This document shows, one piece after another, positions 10,641 through 20,595 of a DNA stretch of 64,000 nt. Every line of letters starts with the position of its first letter. Within the stretch, counting starts at the first letter, position 1. The notes beneath the pieces were generated by a model. That model saw nothing but the letters and a program-made list of their open reading frames with translations, did no database searches and was not told where the DNA came from. This stretch comes from Phaeoceros laevis (lineage: Eukaryota > Anthocerotophyta > Anthocerotopsida > Notothyladales), in NCBI GenBank assembly GCA_049999765.1, contig JBNGIQ010008907.1:25889-89888 (forward strand). The letters run 5' to 3'. A program made the position numbers and the translations under genes.

Positions 10641-13598
10641 TCATGCGGCCGCTAACTTCTTTACCCCTCCCTCGTTTGTCCAGTCGATGTCTGAAAGGGG
10701 ATCGTCCTTTAGGTCCAAGCTTAATTCCTTCAACAACCTACGAACTTTCTCTATTTGACGGTGCCTCTCATCTCCTACTGTAAACGTGTGTACCTCTTTC
10801 CTGTGCTCCAGCCAGCTCTGACCAGGCTGCTTCCATGCACCTGCCTTTTTCCTGCTATCATCGATCTCCTTTGCAGCGTCCCACATCCCAGCTTGGGCGT
10901 AAGTGTTGTACATCAGCACATAAGCCGCACTCTGATGAGGCACTAATTGTACCAGGCCATCAAAAGCTCGTCTTGCCAGTGACACATTGCCATGTTTGCA
11001 GCAGGCACCGAGCAGAGAGAACCAAATGCACCAACTCGGCTCCATTGGCATTTCTGAGATCAGCTCTTCTGCCTTGCTCAACAAGCCTGCCCTGCCAAAG
11101 AGGTCGACCATGCAAGCGTAGTGCTCAACTGCAGGAGTAAGGCCATGAATTGTACTCATGGACCGGAAGTATTCAAGACCCTTGTCCACCATGCCGGCAT
11201 GACCGCACACAGAAAGAAGCAACAGGAATGTCACCCCATCCGGCTTTGTTCCTGAGCCACACAAGTTTGCAAAACATTGCAGCCCCATATCCCACTCTCC
11301 TTGCCGGGTGTATCCAGCGAGTAGTGCATTCCATGCAACCAAATCCGGTTGGGACAAAGAATCAAACACAGCCTTAGCATCCAACATGCTGCCACATCTG
11401 CCATAAGCATCTATGAGGGAGGTTCCTACACCAAGGCTTCCCCCGTAACCACTCTCCTCAATCTCGTGGTGAATCTGAATGCATTTATTCAGTGCTCCTG
11501 TATGACTACAAGCCTTCAGAAGGCCAAGAAATGTGGCCTTATCTGGTCTTACACCTTCTTGTTGCATTTGGGTATAAAGCTCCAAAGCCTTCTCCCCTTG
11601 CCCTTGATCGGCATACCCTGCAAGTATTGCATTCCATGAAATAGAAGTGCGACAAGGCAGTCTGTCAAACACTTCATGCGCATCCTTCATGCTGCCACAC
11701 TTTGCATACATACTAACAAGAGTGCTAGCCACATAGATATCCGATTCATAACCCATACTAGCTGCCTCTGCATGTACAGCTTTGCTCTGTCGCAGGGCTT
11801 CTGTTTTGAGCGATTGCCCCTCAACAGTGGTACTCTCTTCTCTTTCTGCGATACACCCACATGCCTGAAGCACACTTACGAAAGTCCTGTCATTCGGAGT
11901 CACACCAGCATCTTGCATTTTTTTGTACAGCTCCAAAGCTCTCTCCCCATCATCGTGCTGGGCACATCCCCCGAGCATTGAATTCCATAACACCACATCC
12001 CGCTGTGGCAGTTTATCAAAGACACTTTGTGCCTCCAGAAGGCTCCCGCACTTCGCGTACATACTCACAAGGGTGCTACCAAGAAACCCATCTGCACCAT
12101 AACCTCTTGCAGTTGCTTCCGTATGCATTGCCCTGCCCCTCTGCAGCAACTCCCCTTTGCGGGAATGGCCGTCTGGAAGGCAGTTATCTTCTCTTCCTGC
12201 AAGATTACTGCATGCCTTCAGCACAATAACAAAGGTGAAAACGTCCGGTTTAACTCTTTCATCTTGCATTTTGTCATAAAGGAGCAAAGCCTTGTCTTCT
12301 TGCTGCTGCTGCACATATGCACCTAGAATTGCATTCCAGGACACAACATCTCGCTTTGAGAGTGTGTCAAAGATGCGCTGTGCATCACCTAGGCTCCCAC
12401 ACTTCGCATACATGCTAACAAGAGTGTTGCCAACAAATGTATCAGAGTCATAACCCCTACTAGCAGCTTCAGAATGTATTGCCATCCCCTTCCGTAGTGA
12501 CTCTTGTTTGACAGATAGCCCATCTGCTACCTCCTTTTCTGCAAGGCAAGAACATGCCTTGAGTGCACTGACAAAGGTCCAGGCATCTGGGCTGATGCCG
12601 ACAGATTCCATCTTGTCAAACAGTTCCAATGCCTTGCCTCCTTGATCGTTATAAGCATAACCTGCAAGCATAGCATTCCATGAAACAGTATTGGGCTCTG
12701 ACATGGTGTCAAAAACTTGTCGTGCATCTACTAGACTTCCACATTTAACATACATATCAACTAGACTTGTCCCCACAAACACATCAGATTCGCATTTTTG
12801 GCTCACCGCTTGGGCATGAATTTGTTTGCCAGCATCCAGGTCAACTAAGCTGCCACAAGCTCCAAGTGCAGCAATAAAGGTGTACTTGTTCGGCTTCACA
12901 CCTTCCCTCTGCATCTGCTCATACATTTGGAGAGCCTGTCGGCTGTTTCCAGACCTAGTGAGCCCTGAGATTACAGCCGTCCAGGAAAAGACAGTTCGGC
13001 TTTGCAGCCCGTGGAACACTTTGAGGGCACCTTCAAGGTCACCACACTTCGCCAGTGCCTTGACAAGAGACTCACCCAAAAATCTGTGTGAATCGAGCCC
13101 CGTCTTCGCCATACACGCTTGCACCTGCTTGGTCTCAGCCAGAGCCTTCTTTCGTATGCACACTTGTAAAATGTCGCCATATATCTGCACTGTAGGCACG
13201 GTGCCCAGCTGGTCCAGGCGAAGCAAGGCATCGACTGCCTTTTCTAAACTTCCCTCCACACACAGACGCTTCAATGCAGTGGCATCCTCAGCACTGCTGG
13301 AAAAGAACAAGTCGAATTCATTGAGCTTACAACGGCCAAAGAGAACACATGAACCTTCAACAGATACAGCAATCCAGGTGAACATTACCCAACGAGTGCT
13401 CTGCTTTTGGTATCGGCAATCAAGCCAGGCCCAGCTCCAGGTGACCCCTTCACGGCAACTTGAGGTTGGCAATTCAGTCTGAAAGGCTGATAACCCACCC
13501 CAGGAGATTTGCACTGCTTGCTCGTCGTTAAATGTCCCTCCAATCTCTTGCCGTCCAATTCTGAATGCCGCCAACATGGCTGGAAACTCCACAACCAT
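10641..13598 (-). CDS. PLS-class PPR protein 1, E/E+ type without DYW
   Basis: Single-exon ORF of 985 residues. Residues ~1-100 have no repeats; residues ~110-870 are pentatricopeptide repeats, with six S/P junctions of the type LVSMYAKCGSL...VFD...DVVSWNA. The end is an E plus E+ region, with GQSWLEHRKEVHTFTVGDE, and stops at KKLAAA with no DYW deaminase. PLS-class PPR proteins bind organelle RNA base by base and guide C-to-U editing; without a DYW domain this one would need a partner deaminase. Several repeats carry a polar insertion after the LKAC motif (for example between KACSNLAG and RGRAMH). The N-terminal presequence is unclear and the start could be at a later Met. It is closest to PPR 2 and 4 in this window, and its C-terminus matches the remnant at 34780-34999. 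Confidence 0.92.
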   Translation of the reverse strand: MVVEFPAMLAAFRIGRQEIGGTFNDEQAVQISWGGLSAFQTELPTSSCREGVTWSWAWLDCRYQKQSTRWVMFTWIAVSVEGSCVLFGRCKLNEFDLFFSSSAEDATALKRLCVEGSLEKAVDALLRLDQLGTVPTVQIYGDILQVCIRKKALAETKQVQACMAKTGLDSHRFLGESLVKALAKCGDLEGALKVFHGLQSRTVFSWTAVISGLTRSGNSRQALQMYEQMQREGVKPNKYTFIAALGACGSLVDLDAGKQIHAQAVSQKCESDVFVGTSLVDMYVKCGSLVDARQVFDTMSEPNTVSWNAMLAGYAYNDQGGKALELFDKMESVGISPDAWTFVSALKACSCLAEKEVADGLSVKQESLRKGMAIHSEAASRGYDSDTFVGNTLVSMYAKCGSLGDAQRIFDTLSKRDVVSWNAILGAYVQQQQEDKALLLYDKMQDERVKPDVFTFVIVLKACSNLAGREDNCLPDGHSRKGELLQRGRAMHTEATARGYGADGFLGSTLVSMYAKCGSLLEAQSVFDKLPQRDVVLWNSMLGGCAQHDDGERALELYKKMQDAGVTPNDRTFVSVLQACGCIAEREESTTVEGQSLKTEALRQSKAVHAEAASMGYESDIYVASTLVSMYAKCGSMKDAHEVFDRLPCRTSISWNAILAGYADQGQGEKALELYTQMQQEGVRPDKATFLGLLKACSHTGALNKCIQIHHEIEESGYGGSLGVGTSLIDAYGRCGSMLDAKAVFDSLSQPDLVAWNALLAGYTRQGEWDMGLQCFANLCGSGTKPDGVTFLLLLSVCGHAGMVDKGLEYFRSMSTIHGLTPAVEHYACMVDLFGRAGLLSKAEELISEMPMEPSWCIWFSLLGACCKHGNVSLARRAFDGLVQLVPHQSAAYVLMYNTYAQAGMWDAAKEIDDSRKKAGAWKQPGQSWLEHRKEVHTFTVGDERHRQIEKVRRLLKELSLDLKDDPLSDIDWTNEGGVKKLAAA

Positions 13599-13960
13599 TC
13601 AGCTCACTCCAATGCAGCCCCACACGCCAATCGACACCATAACGGAAAGAATGGAAGCAGCACACCCTCCTCCATCTCACCTTGCTCCAGCAGCAGTTCC
13701 AACCTCCTGAACGATTCTTAAGACAGTCATGGGCAGAACCAAGGCAGGGACACCATCCCGACATTGGGGTAGCTCGAGACATGGATTACAGCAGCCTTCT
13801 ACGTCCATGAAAGCACAAGGGACATATCGACCATTCCATCCAGTCCCTGGCAATTCACCACTTGCTCACCATGCCTTCGACAACGTGATAAACTTCCACC
13901 ATTTTGTGGACATTGCACGGCAACTACTATGAAGTCTTATGACTCTTATCTCGACGAACT
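13599..13960. other. Spacer upstream of PPR 1
   Basis: This should hold the PPR 1 promoter and 5' UTR. Short ORFs on both strands lack recognisable motifs, and nothing else is visible. Confidence 0.3.
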
Positions 13961-13969
13961 ACAACCTAG

Positions 13970-14125
13970 AGGCGGACTTGCCCCAGTTTGAAGATTTCGT
14001 GCTGCCCGAGCTAGAAGATCATTGGGGTGCTTGTGGTGGATGGTGCTCTGCAGTACCACCATCACCCAGCCAGTCTGGGACCTCCTAGATTGTAGCAACC
14101 CGCCTCGTAAATCAGAGCAACAACT
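13970..14125 (+). pseudogene. Decayed partial copy of the neighbouring THEP1-type NTPase gene
   Basis: The stretch GACTTGCCCCAGTTTGAAG at about 13975 matches GACTTGCCCCAATTCGAAG at 14730 in the intact gene. Similarity continues through GTGCTGCC(C/G)GAGCT, a TTGGG(G/T)TG...TGGATG segment, TCTGCAGT(A/T)CCAC and (A/C)AGT(C/G)TGGGAC. Deletions remove part of the Walker B region, and no long frame remains. The copy lies about 750 bases upstream in the same orientation, so it is probably the remains of a tandem duplication. Edges are approximate. Confidence 0.65.
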
Positions 14126-14415
14126 ATCGTGGCTTCGGATGTCGACTCTACCATGTGCCGGGAAGCCAGTTACTACAATTCCAGACGCAAAGCGGTCTCT
14201 TCAGGACACAAACCAGTCGGAGGAAACGACTCCGACGGATCTCCTATCTGGCATGCGTTCGCTAGGAACTTTGGACCGCTAGGTTAGTTGCGCTCAGACA
14301 TATACTGTGTACGCGACGTGAACCTCAGGTTCTCTGTTTTGGGTTGGAAGTGCCCGTAGCTGCCAGTGAAGAGATTGCTCCAGCTCGAATCACCGCTCGT
14401 TCAGAACTTTCATAA

Positions 14416-15072
14416 GTGCGTGGTGGTGGCGCTATGAACACCATGCCACCTGCTGCCGCAGCCGCTGCAGTCTCCATGAAACCTCGAATATTTGTGACAG
14501 GTCCGCCTGGAGTGGGCAAGAGTACGCTGATTATGAAGGTTTTGGACAATCTGAAACAAGCTCATCCGCAAGTCTCGTTGCACGGATTTCTAACGAAGGA
14601 GGTGAGAAATGCAGCAGGCGAGAGAGTAGGATTCGAGGTATACACTATGGACGGGCGCAAGGCTCGGCTGGCCGCGGCCACTGCCCTGTGGTCTTCTCCC
14701 AGTGCACCACGCATAGGCAAGTACAGTGTGGACTTGCCCCAATTCGAAGGTTTGGTGCTGCCGGAGCTGGCAAGAAGCAAACAGGACATTGGGTTGTGTG
14801 TGCTGGATGAGGTAGGCAAGATGGAGTTCTGCAGTTCCACTTTCTTTCCCACAGTGTGGGACATTCTGGAATCCAAGAATTCGTATGCCGTAATAGGCAC
14901 CATTCCGATTACCAGGACTGGACGGGACATCCCACAGGTGGAGAGGATCAAAATGCGCTCTGATGTTGAAGTTTACAGTCTTTCACAGAGCAACAGGGAA
15001 GCCATGGCCAAAGTAGTGTTCACGCACCTTCTATCTCTTTTGGAAGTCCACAGGTCTGAGACTGTGCCATAG
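14416..15072 (+). CDS. Nucleoside-triphosphatase, THEP1/NTPCR family
   Basis: Single-exon gene of 218 codons; the ATG at 14434 (MNTMPPAAAAAAV) is an alternative start. The protein has a P-loop, FVTGPPGVGKSTLIMKVLD, at residues ~27-45, and a Walker B-type strand, GLCVLDEVGKMEF, at ~133-145. A conserved FLTKEVRN follows the P-loop and IGTIPITRTGR lies near the end. The order and the ~190-residue core match the THEP1/cancer-related NTPase family, which hydrolyses NTPs slowly in vitro. The cellular role is unsettled. The Ala-rich N-terminal ~20 residues could be a short targeting or disordered tail. A decayed copy lies just upstream. Confidence 0.9.
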   Translation: MRGGGAMNTMPPAAAAAAVSMKPRIFVTGPPGVGKSTLIMKVLDNLKQAHPQVSLHGFLTKEVRNAAGERVGFEVYTMDGRKARLAAATALWSSPSAPRIGKYSVDLPQFEGLVLPELARSKQDIGLCVLDEVGKMEFCSSTFFPTVWDILESKNSYAVIGTIPITRTGRDIPQVERIKMRSDVEVYSLSQSNREAMAKVVFTHLLSLLEVHRSETVP

Positions 15073-16380
15073 CTATTGCTGAAGCGCCGCCTTAGGCAAT
15101 CAGAATCGAAGTAGCTGGTTCATCGTTATTGGGGTTGGACATCATCACAATTTACAAACTTCCATTCTTGCGTACTATTCAAACCTTCAAAGTCTAGCTG
15201 GATACATCAATGATTTGGATTGGATTTCAAAGTAACCACATTTCTCCAGGCTTCCTGTTCCCTAGCATCACTTCATGAATGTGGTAGGCATTAGATGTTG
15301 CTGCAGACCAATAAGACTTTATGTGAACTAGTAGGAATGGATGACAATCTGGGAGCTGAAACTGCCTTCAGTGCATCTGGGATGTTGAGCCTGCTCCCTT
15401 CCACATCCTCTGTCTTGGTTGTATTCAGTGGGACCAGACTAAAGCCTGAACAAGCCTAACGAGCACATATGATGCCCACGGTCAGGCCTATGCATGACTG
15501 CGCACCTTCGTTGGCCAGCCCCCAAGTTCGACATAAACCTCAAGCCTGCAGTGCCGTGGACACTGAGTTTCGGCCACGCAGGGCGGGAGAATGTGGAGAA
15601 ACCGGGGACGACCAGGCCTGAAACGTTGTAGTGGAGGGCGCTGGTGTGAAGTTGTGAACGGCCCACTGAAGCGCCGTTCACATAGCCTTTTCGGAGCGGC
15701 CCATCATGAGCTCATGAGCCGTGGTCCATTGGCAACTCAAAAACTCCCTCCTAGATAGATAGATAGAGGAGTGTTGAGTGCTGACTCCATTCTAGGGTAC
15801 TAGCCGAGATATTCGTAAACGATGAGGTTAATCAAATTCTCAAGATTTGTGCACTTTAATATGATAGAACCTCACACCTCACAACCTGCCTAATATGTCA
15901 TGTGGAGCAATTTGGCCAGGAACCAATGAAAAAGTTTATTACATGCTATTAGATGCTTAAATGAAAATTTGAAAGCATTTTGTAGGAAAAATTCTTAACT
16001 CTATTGAGACTAAATTGTTGTGATGTTTTTTCGGTCTTTAATATTGCAGGTCTAACCACGTCTCGGTGCTTTGTTTTCTAGTTCTTCCTTCCCCAAACTA
16101 TATATGACGATAGTTAGCTCGCCCTTGATTAAGTAAGTTGGCTGAAGACTGCAGCTAAGTAGAGTTTGAGATCCTTAGGCTTCTTTTTTTACAAGTCTAT
16201 AGCTCAAAGATTCTGAAGGCTTTTCAGGAACCAACACTTCACAAGAATGTGGTTTCATGATTTCATTTATGAATTGAGTTCCTACATCATATAAGTTTGA
16301 AATCTGCTCATGTGCAAGAGTGTAGCTATTAAAGTTCTACAAGCATATATACCACAAGTGTTGCATGGTTCCCACATATA
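15073..16380. other. Gene-poor stretch, becoming AT-rich
   Basis: I find no supported gene in these 1.3 kb. Composition turns AT-rich after about 15800. A short (TAGA)4 microsatellite lies at 15752-15767. Confidence 0.5.
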
Positions 16381-18024
16381 ATGGACATAAACTACACAAA
16401 GCGTCCTTGGCTTCGTAGCTCTTTGCATTTTGAAGAAGACTGGGAACTTGTAAGTTGTGGAATTGAAAAGATATGTAGATCTATAGTCAATGGATTTCTA
16501 GGCAATACAGAGTTTGAAGATGGAGAATACATAAATATAAATACTGCTGCATGTCGTGCAGTAATGAGTCGGTAGTGGTAGAACAAGGGAGATGTTCCTG
16601 CAGTCAAGTGTTAACCTTTTACATGCTAAGCTAGCATTATGTCAGCTCCAGCACACAAGCTATGTCGCAAAAAGAAAGAAACACCGGCTGTTCACAATCA
16701 GATGCTCCATGCCGTAGATTCGTGTACAAACCTGGAGCATGGAAACAGATGGTTGAGTCTAGCACAATTACAAACAGTTTCAACAACAATGTATCAAGGA
16801 AGCTTGCACAAAATTGAGATCACAGCTGCAGATGGAAAGCCGCAGGGCTGCTTAGGTTGAAATTTGCTAAAGACTGGGTTCAGTGGCGCCAGCGTCCTGT
16901 TTATCCTAGGGTTCTTCGCTCTATCTCTAATGATTGGCCAGCGCCGCCAGCGCGCGAAAGATTGCTATTCTGGATTTATAATTGCTATTGCCTATCGGCC
17001 CACCCACAATGGGTCAATTGAACCAGCATGGTAATTAACTAAGTAACAGCTGTATGAATAGAAAAAGCCTTAATGCTCGAAGGTGAACCACCATCAGCAC
17101 CGACACCAGATCCCTGTTCACACTGCTTCCTCAGGGCATTCTTGCTGTTAGTCGATAGAGAACAACACATCCTGACATGCAACTCGTATTGCTTCTACTT
17201 CCTTTGGAACATCGAAGTTGCTAGATTTGTTCAATAGCACATTAATGAAAGCAGCTAAAATAGTGGTGGAAGGTGGAATAGAGCCACATACCATATAGAC
17301 TCTGTAAAGCACCTTAAGATTAAGGACTTTGTTGAGAAATGGTTCACGTACAACAAATTTTTGGATCAACTAATTGGTTTGTTTAATTTTCTAAATGACT
17401 TACAAGTATATGGACAAGACATGAAAGTGCAAGGATATAGTGTATTCATTGCACTTGCTCTCACCGATGCACTAAAAGATGAGTTTCATCAATTTGTGCA
17501 AATAACTGATGCAAATTCACCAAATATTGATCGAAAACTTTTGGGAGACATACTCTATCATTCTAGCTGATTCCTCTGAGGAGCATTCTTTTTTGCAAAA
17601 GTTCCCTGTTGGTTTTACACAACTTTTGGCGACATTGCTAAAAAAGGTTGAGGACACTGATATTGCTGAAACATTGCCAATTTACAAAGTAGCACACATA
17701 CTTGGCAGCGTAGTAGAGTCAAACTTGTATACAAATATGGCAAAGGTGGAACTTGACGAGTCGGAGTTTTATGAGATCCAGTTATGCAGTGAAGATTATG
17801 AATTAGCTCAAGCGTGTACTTCAATTTCTCGTAACATGGAGGCATCATTGGTGCATAATGCTGAAAATACTAACACATTTTCAGGCCAATCAAAAGAGGA
17901 GTTTTCTTTGATAATACCACGTACAAAACAAAAAAAATCAGCTATCATCAAAGTGCTCCTTAGAGGAATGTATAGGTGGTTTTTCAGATTGTGGTTGCAG
18001 ACTTGTAGTGACACATCAAATTGA
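16381..18024 (+). other. AT-rich region with broken ORFs, possible gag-like relic
   Basis: Several AT-rich frames appear: 16381-16575, 17361-17570 and 17509-18024. The reading from about 17303 to 17570 gives helical text such as FLDQLIGLFNFLNDLQVYG and ALALTDALKDEFHQFVQI ending KLLGDILYHSS. Its rhythm resembles the copia gag (UBN2) domain, but I could not match a zinc knuckle, protease or integrase. The next frame, to 18024, overlaps out of frame, as after a frameshift. It could be a decayed retroelement or an AT-rich gene with missed introns. No LTRs or target duplications were found. Confidence 0.25.
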
Positions 18025-18195
18025 GCAAGGCAACAAGGGGGCTTTTCTAGCACTGTAAAAATGTTTTCGAAATATATTGTTCTGTCCTAAATTCCAAGTT
18101 GTAGCATATTATCTATACTTTTGATATATTGATCAAATTTGTGGCCCTCATTTCGCGAACTGGGGACCCCCAAGCACGATACTATACCTCCCGAA

Positions 18196-18230
18196 CTCCT
18201 CCTTCCTTCCTTCCCTCCCTGTCTCCCTCG
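18196..18230. repeat. Pyrimidine-rich CCTT tract
   Basis: Short C/T tract made of CTTC and CCTC units between the AT-rich region and the unknown ORF. It may be part of the 3' flank of that ORF. Confidence 0.6.
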
Positions 18231-18324
18231 TTGTCCCGTCTGCTCCCGTACCCACGAGAATTTGGGTGATGGTCTGAGGGGGTGGCGGTGCTGCTGACGA
18301 CAAGGGCCGTGCGTGGCGGAGACT

Positions 18325-18768
18325 TCAGAACTCTACACCGATGAGGCAAACTTTTAGAACCTGCCCCTCTGGACCGGTCACCTCTTCAAATTGAATTCCG
18401 TGGTTCCTATACAACACGGGCGTCCATGCGAAGCGGCCAGCTGCGCCCAAAATTCTCTTGTACAACTTCACATCTCCCTCTGCTGCCCTGATCTCCCTTT
18501 CAATCGCAGCATAGGTTTTTGTAGGTGTAGCTGGCAGGTTTTTCCAGTATTCAGTCAAATCTGCAATTGCGTTCCATTCCAGCTTAGTCTGCGGCGCACG
18601 ACCACCCTGCTCTTGCACACGATAAAGTACAAGCCATGAATTCATGTTGATGTGGCCTCCTAATCCCAAGATACACTTTGAAGTCATGTGCCTTCTTCCC
18701 ATCAAATCGCAGCTAGCGCAGCAAATCGCAGCGAGCGCAGCAGCTCCCAGTCCAGCCCTTCGCACCAC
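18325..18768 (-). CDS. Unknown 147-residue protein
   Basis: I do not recognise this ORF. The first ~20 residues (MVRRAGLGAAALAAICCASC) are basic then hydrophobic, like a targeting peptide or membrane anchor. The rest is a soluble, balanced-composition domain, with WNAIADLTEYWKNLP, TYAAIEREIRAAEGDVKLYK and AAGRFAWTPVLYRNHGIQFE. It ends in a hydrophobic strand, VLKVCLIGVEF. The composition and lack of low-complexity text suggest real coding sequence. It may have an upstream exon: an ORF at 18861-19175 on the same strand begins with a signal-peptide-like helix, but I could not join them with confidence. Confidence 0.45.
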   Translation of the reverse strand: MVRRAGLGAAALAAICCASCDLMGRRHMTSKCILGLGGHINMNSWLVLYRVQEQGGRAPQTKLEWNAIADLTEYWKNLPATPTKTYAAIEREIRAAEGDVKLYKRILGAAGRFAWTPVLYRNHGIQFEEVTGPEGQVLKVCLIGVEF

Positions 18769-18860
18769 AGCTCAGATCATAGCAGTCGCCTTCATACAAC
18801 TCACCTTCGCCCAGAGTCCAGATCCGGAACCTACCCATTTTGTCAATTGCCCAACTGCCC

Positions 18861-19175
18861 TTAATTTGGAAGCCTCCATTTCCTTCTCTTGACCAAAATA
18901 GATTTGTGCTTCATGTGTACATCCATAATCTCAGCCTCTGTGCTAGCTTGACTTCCCTGCCCGTACGCGTGTACACCACAGCAGATTCCATGAGCCAGAC
19001 TGTCAAAAGCACCGCTTGCAAGCTCCTGCAAGCCTAACTTACATGTGGGTTTGCACGTAGACTCTAATATATGTATGTGGGCCACATCAGCATAGTTGAA
19101 GCTGCCATGAGCACAGGGAAATGGCTTCAAAACTGTCGCCGTGAGTGCCAACAGGATGAACGTTGCTAACCACAC
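18861..19175 (-). CDS. Possible small secreted protein, unsupported
   Basis: This 104-codon ORF starts MWLATFILLALTATVLKPF, a good signal peptide. A Cys-containing section follows (ESTCKPTCKLG; HGICCGVHAYG) and then a polar tail. No family match comes to mind. It could be a first exon, a small secreted protein or a chance frame. Confidence 0.25.
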   Translation of the reverse strand: MWLATFILLALTATVLKPFPCAHGSFNYADVAHIHILESTCKPTCKLGLQELASGAFDSLAHGICCGVHAYGQGSQASTEAEIMDVHMKHKSILVKRRKWRLPN

Positions 19176-19840
19176 AAGTTTGAGCCATAGTTTCCTAAGA
19201 AGGTTTAGACTTCAGGGTTTAGAGCACATCTCTCGCTCTCTCCGAAAACCAACACCGAATTATTGTTATGTACTTCAAGAACTTAAGTGGTGCAGCCTTA
19301 CTGCCCCCAGCCCTTTGCTTTGCGTAGAGACAGACTTCTAGTCTTAGACACTACCTAGAATCTTGACAGATCTCACTGCTTCGGCATAGTCTGCAGCGTG
19401 ATCACCTGAACAATTTCTAACATCTATGTGCCACTAATCCTAAAGCTCCAGGAACAACCCAAAAGCCGGCTCCAGCCTAGCATGCTGCTTCAACACTGAG
19501 GGATATATCCTTTTGTCACAGTGCATCAGTGCAGCTCCATGTGAACTCTTGGCTTTTGCCTGAATATTCATTCAAGCGAAATCTTGATTGATAGATGGTT
19601 TTGTGTCTGGCCTATCCTTCAGCAATCATCCCCTCAGAGCAAGCACGTGAGAAAACCAAACCGATAGCTTCAGAGTCTAGCTCCCTGGTAGGTGTTCCGC
19701 TAAATGCTCCTCGCCTGTTATAGCTTAATCTGAACATTAATTACCTCCTGCATCAACTTGCAAGCAATAATCAGTTCCCTTGATTGTCCGACCAGGAACT
19801 AGCCTACAGTTCAAGTGGCCATAAGGTTCGTCTTGCGGAT
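19176..19840. other. Gene-poor spacer
   Basis: I see no supported gene. Scattered short ORFs lack motifs. Confidence 0.4.
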
Positions 19841-20063
19841 AACAAAAGCAAAGCAGAGTGAAGGTGTTGCAACTAGTACGAATGTCCTTACTTTCGTTCA
19901 ACATGTGCTGGCAGATGTTTGGCCAAGCCCACTGTATGCTCAACCAGAAATAACAAAAGCCACGGAGAGTGAAGGGGTCACAACTTAGGATGAATGTCCT
20001 TACATCTGTTTGAAGTATGTGCTGCCAGATGTTCGGCCAAGCCTAATGTGTGCTCAACCAGAA
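19841..20063. repeat. Tandem repeat, two ~110-base units
   Basis: Units at 19841-19950 and 19952-20063 share AACAAAAGC, GAGTGAAGG, GAATGTCCTTAC, CAGATGTT(T/C)GGCCAAGCC and TGCTCAACCAGAA, with scattered substitutions. This is a diverged direct duplication with no coding potential in either copy. Confidence 0.8.
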
Positions 20064-20595
20064 GCCAGCTAAGCGCTTCAAGTCGTTATCTATACTAGCA
20101 ACAGTTGTGGAAGGGCTTCCCTATATGTGTGGACCTGCTGACGTTACACCAGCTGTGAGTGAGTACAGAGTGCCAACTAAGTCATCGTTTCAACCTGTCG
20201 ATGCTCAAACTCAACAGATGTCAGAATGATTCTACAAGGAACCTATTTTACCTGCATGAGAATGTTTGACTTTTCTACTGGCCATATTCACCAAAGTCGA
20301 GGCAAGCAAGCAACATGGGGCCTGCGACTCAACAGGCTTCCTTCCCAGGGCAGCCCGCCACAATGCAGGACTGACCACACTGCCCTCTCAAAGACTAGTC
20401 TTGGCACTACAGAATCACAGTCCCCTTCTGAGACCCAACGAAGTGTAGATTTGATCTGGAAAGCTCAAGCTGAAGCAATTGGTGTGTATGTCGTGGCTCG
20501 AAGCTTGTGCAACTCCAGAAAGCATGAAGAAGCCCCGAGGTGCCCGCTTTGTGAAAGCCTGCAAGGCCAAAAGAAAGCTTCCATTCGAGCTACAG

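Noticed and set aside
12826-13482. 218-codon plus-strand ORF
   Set aside because: It is antisense to the PPR 1 repeats and has no domain; similar shadows occur opposite PPR 3 (40326-41015) and PPR 4.
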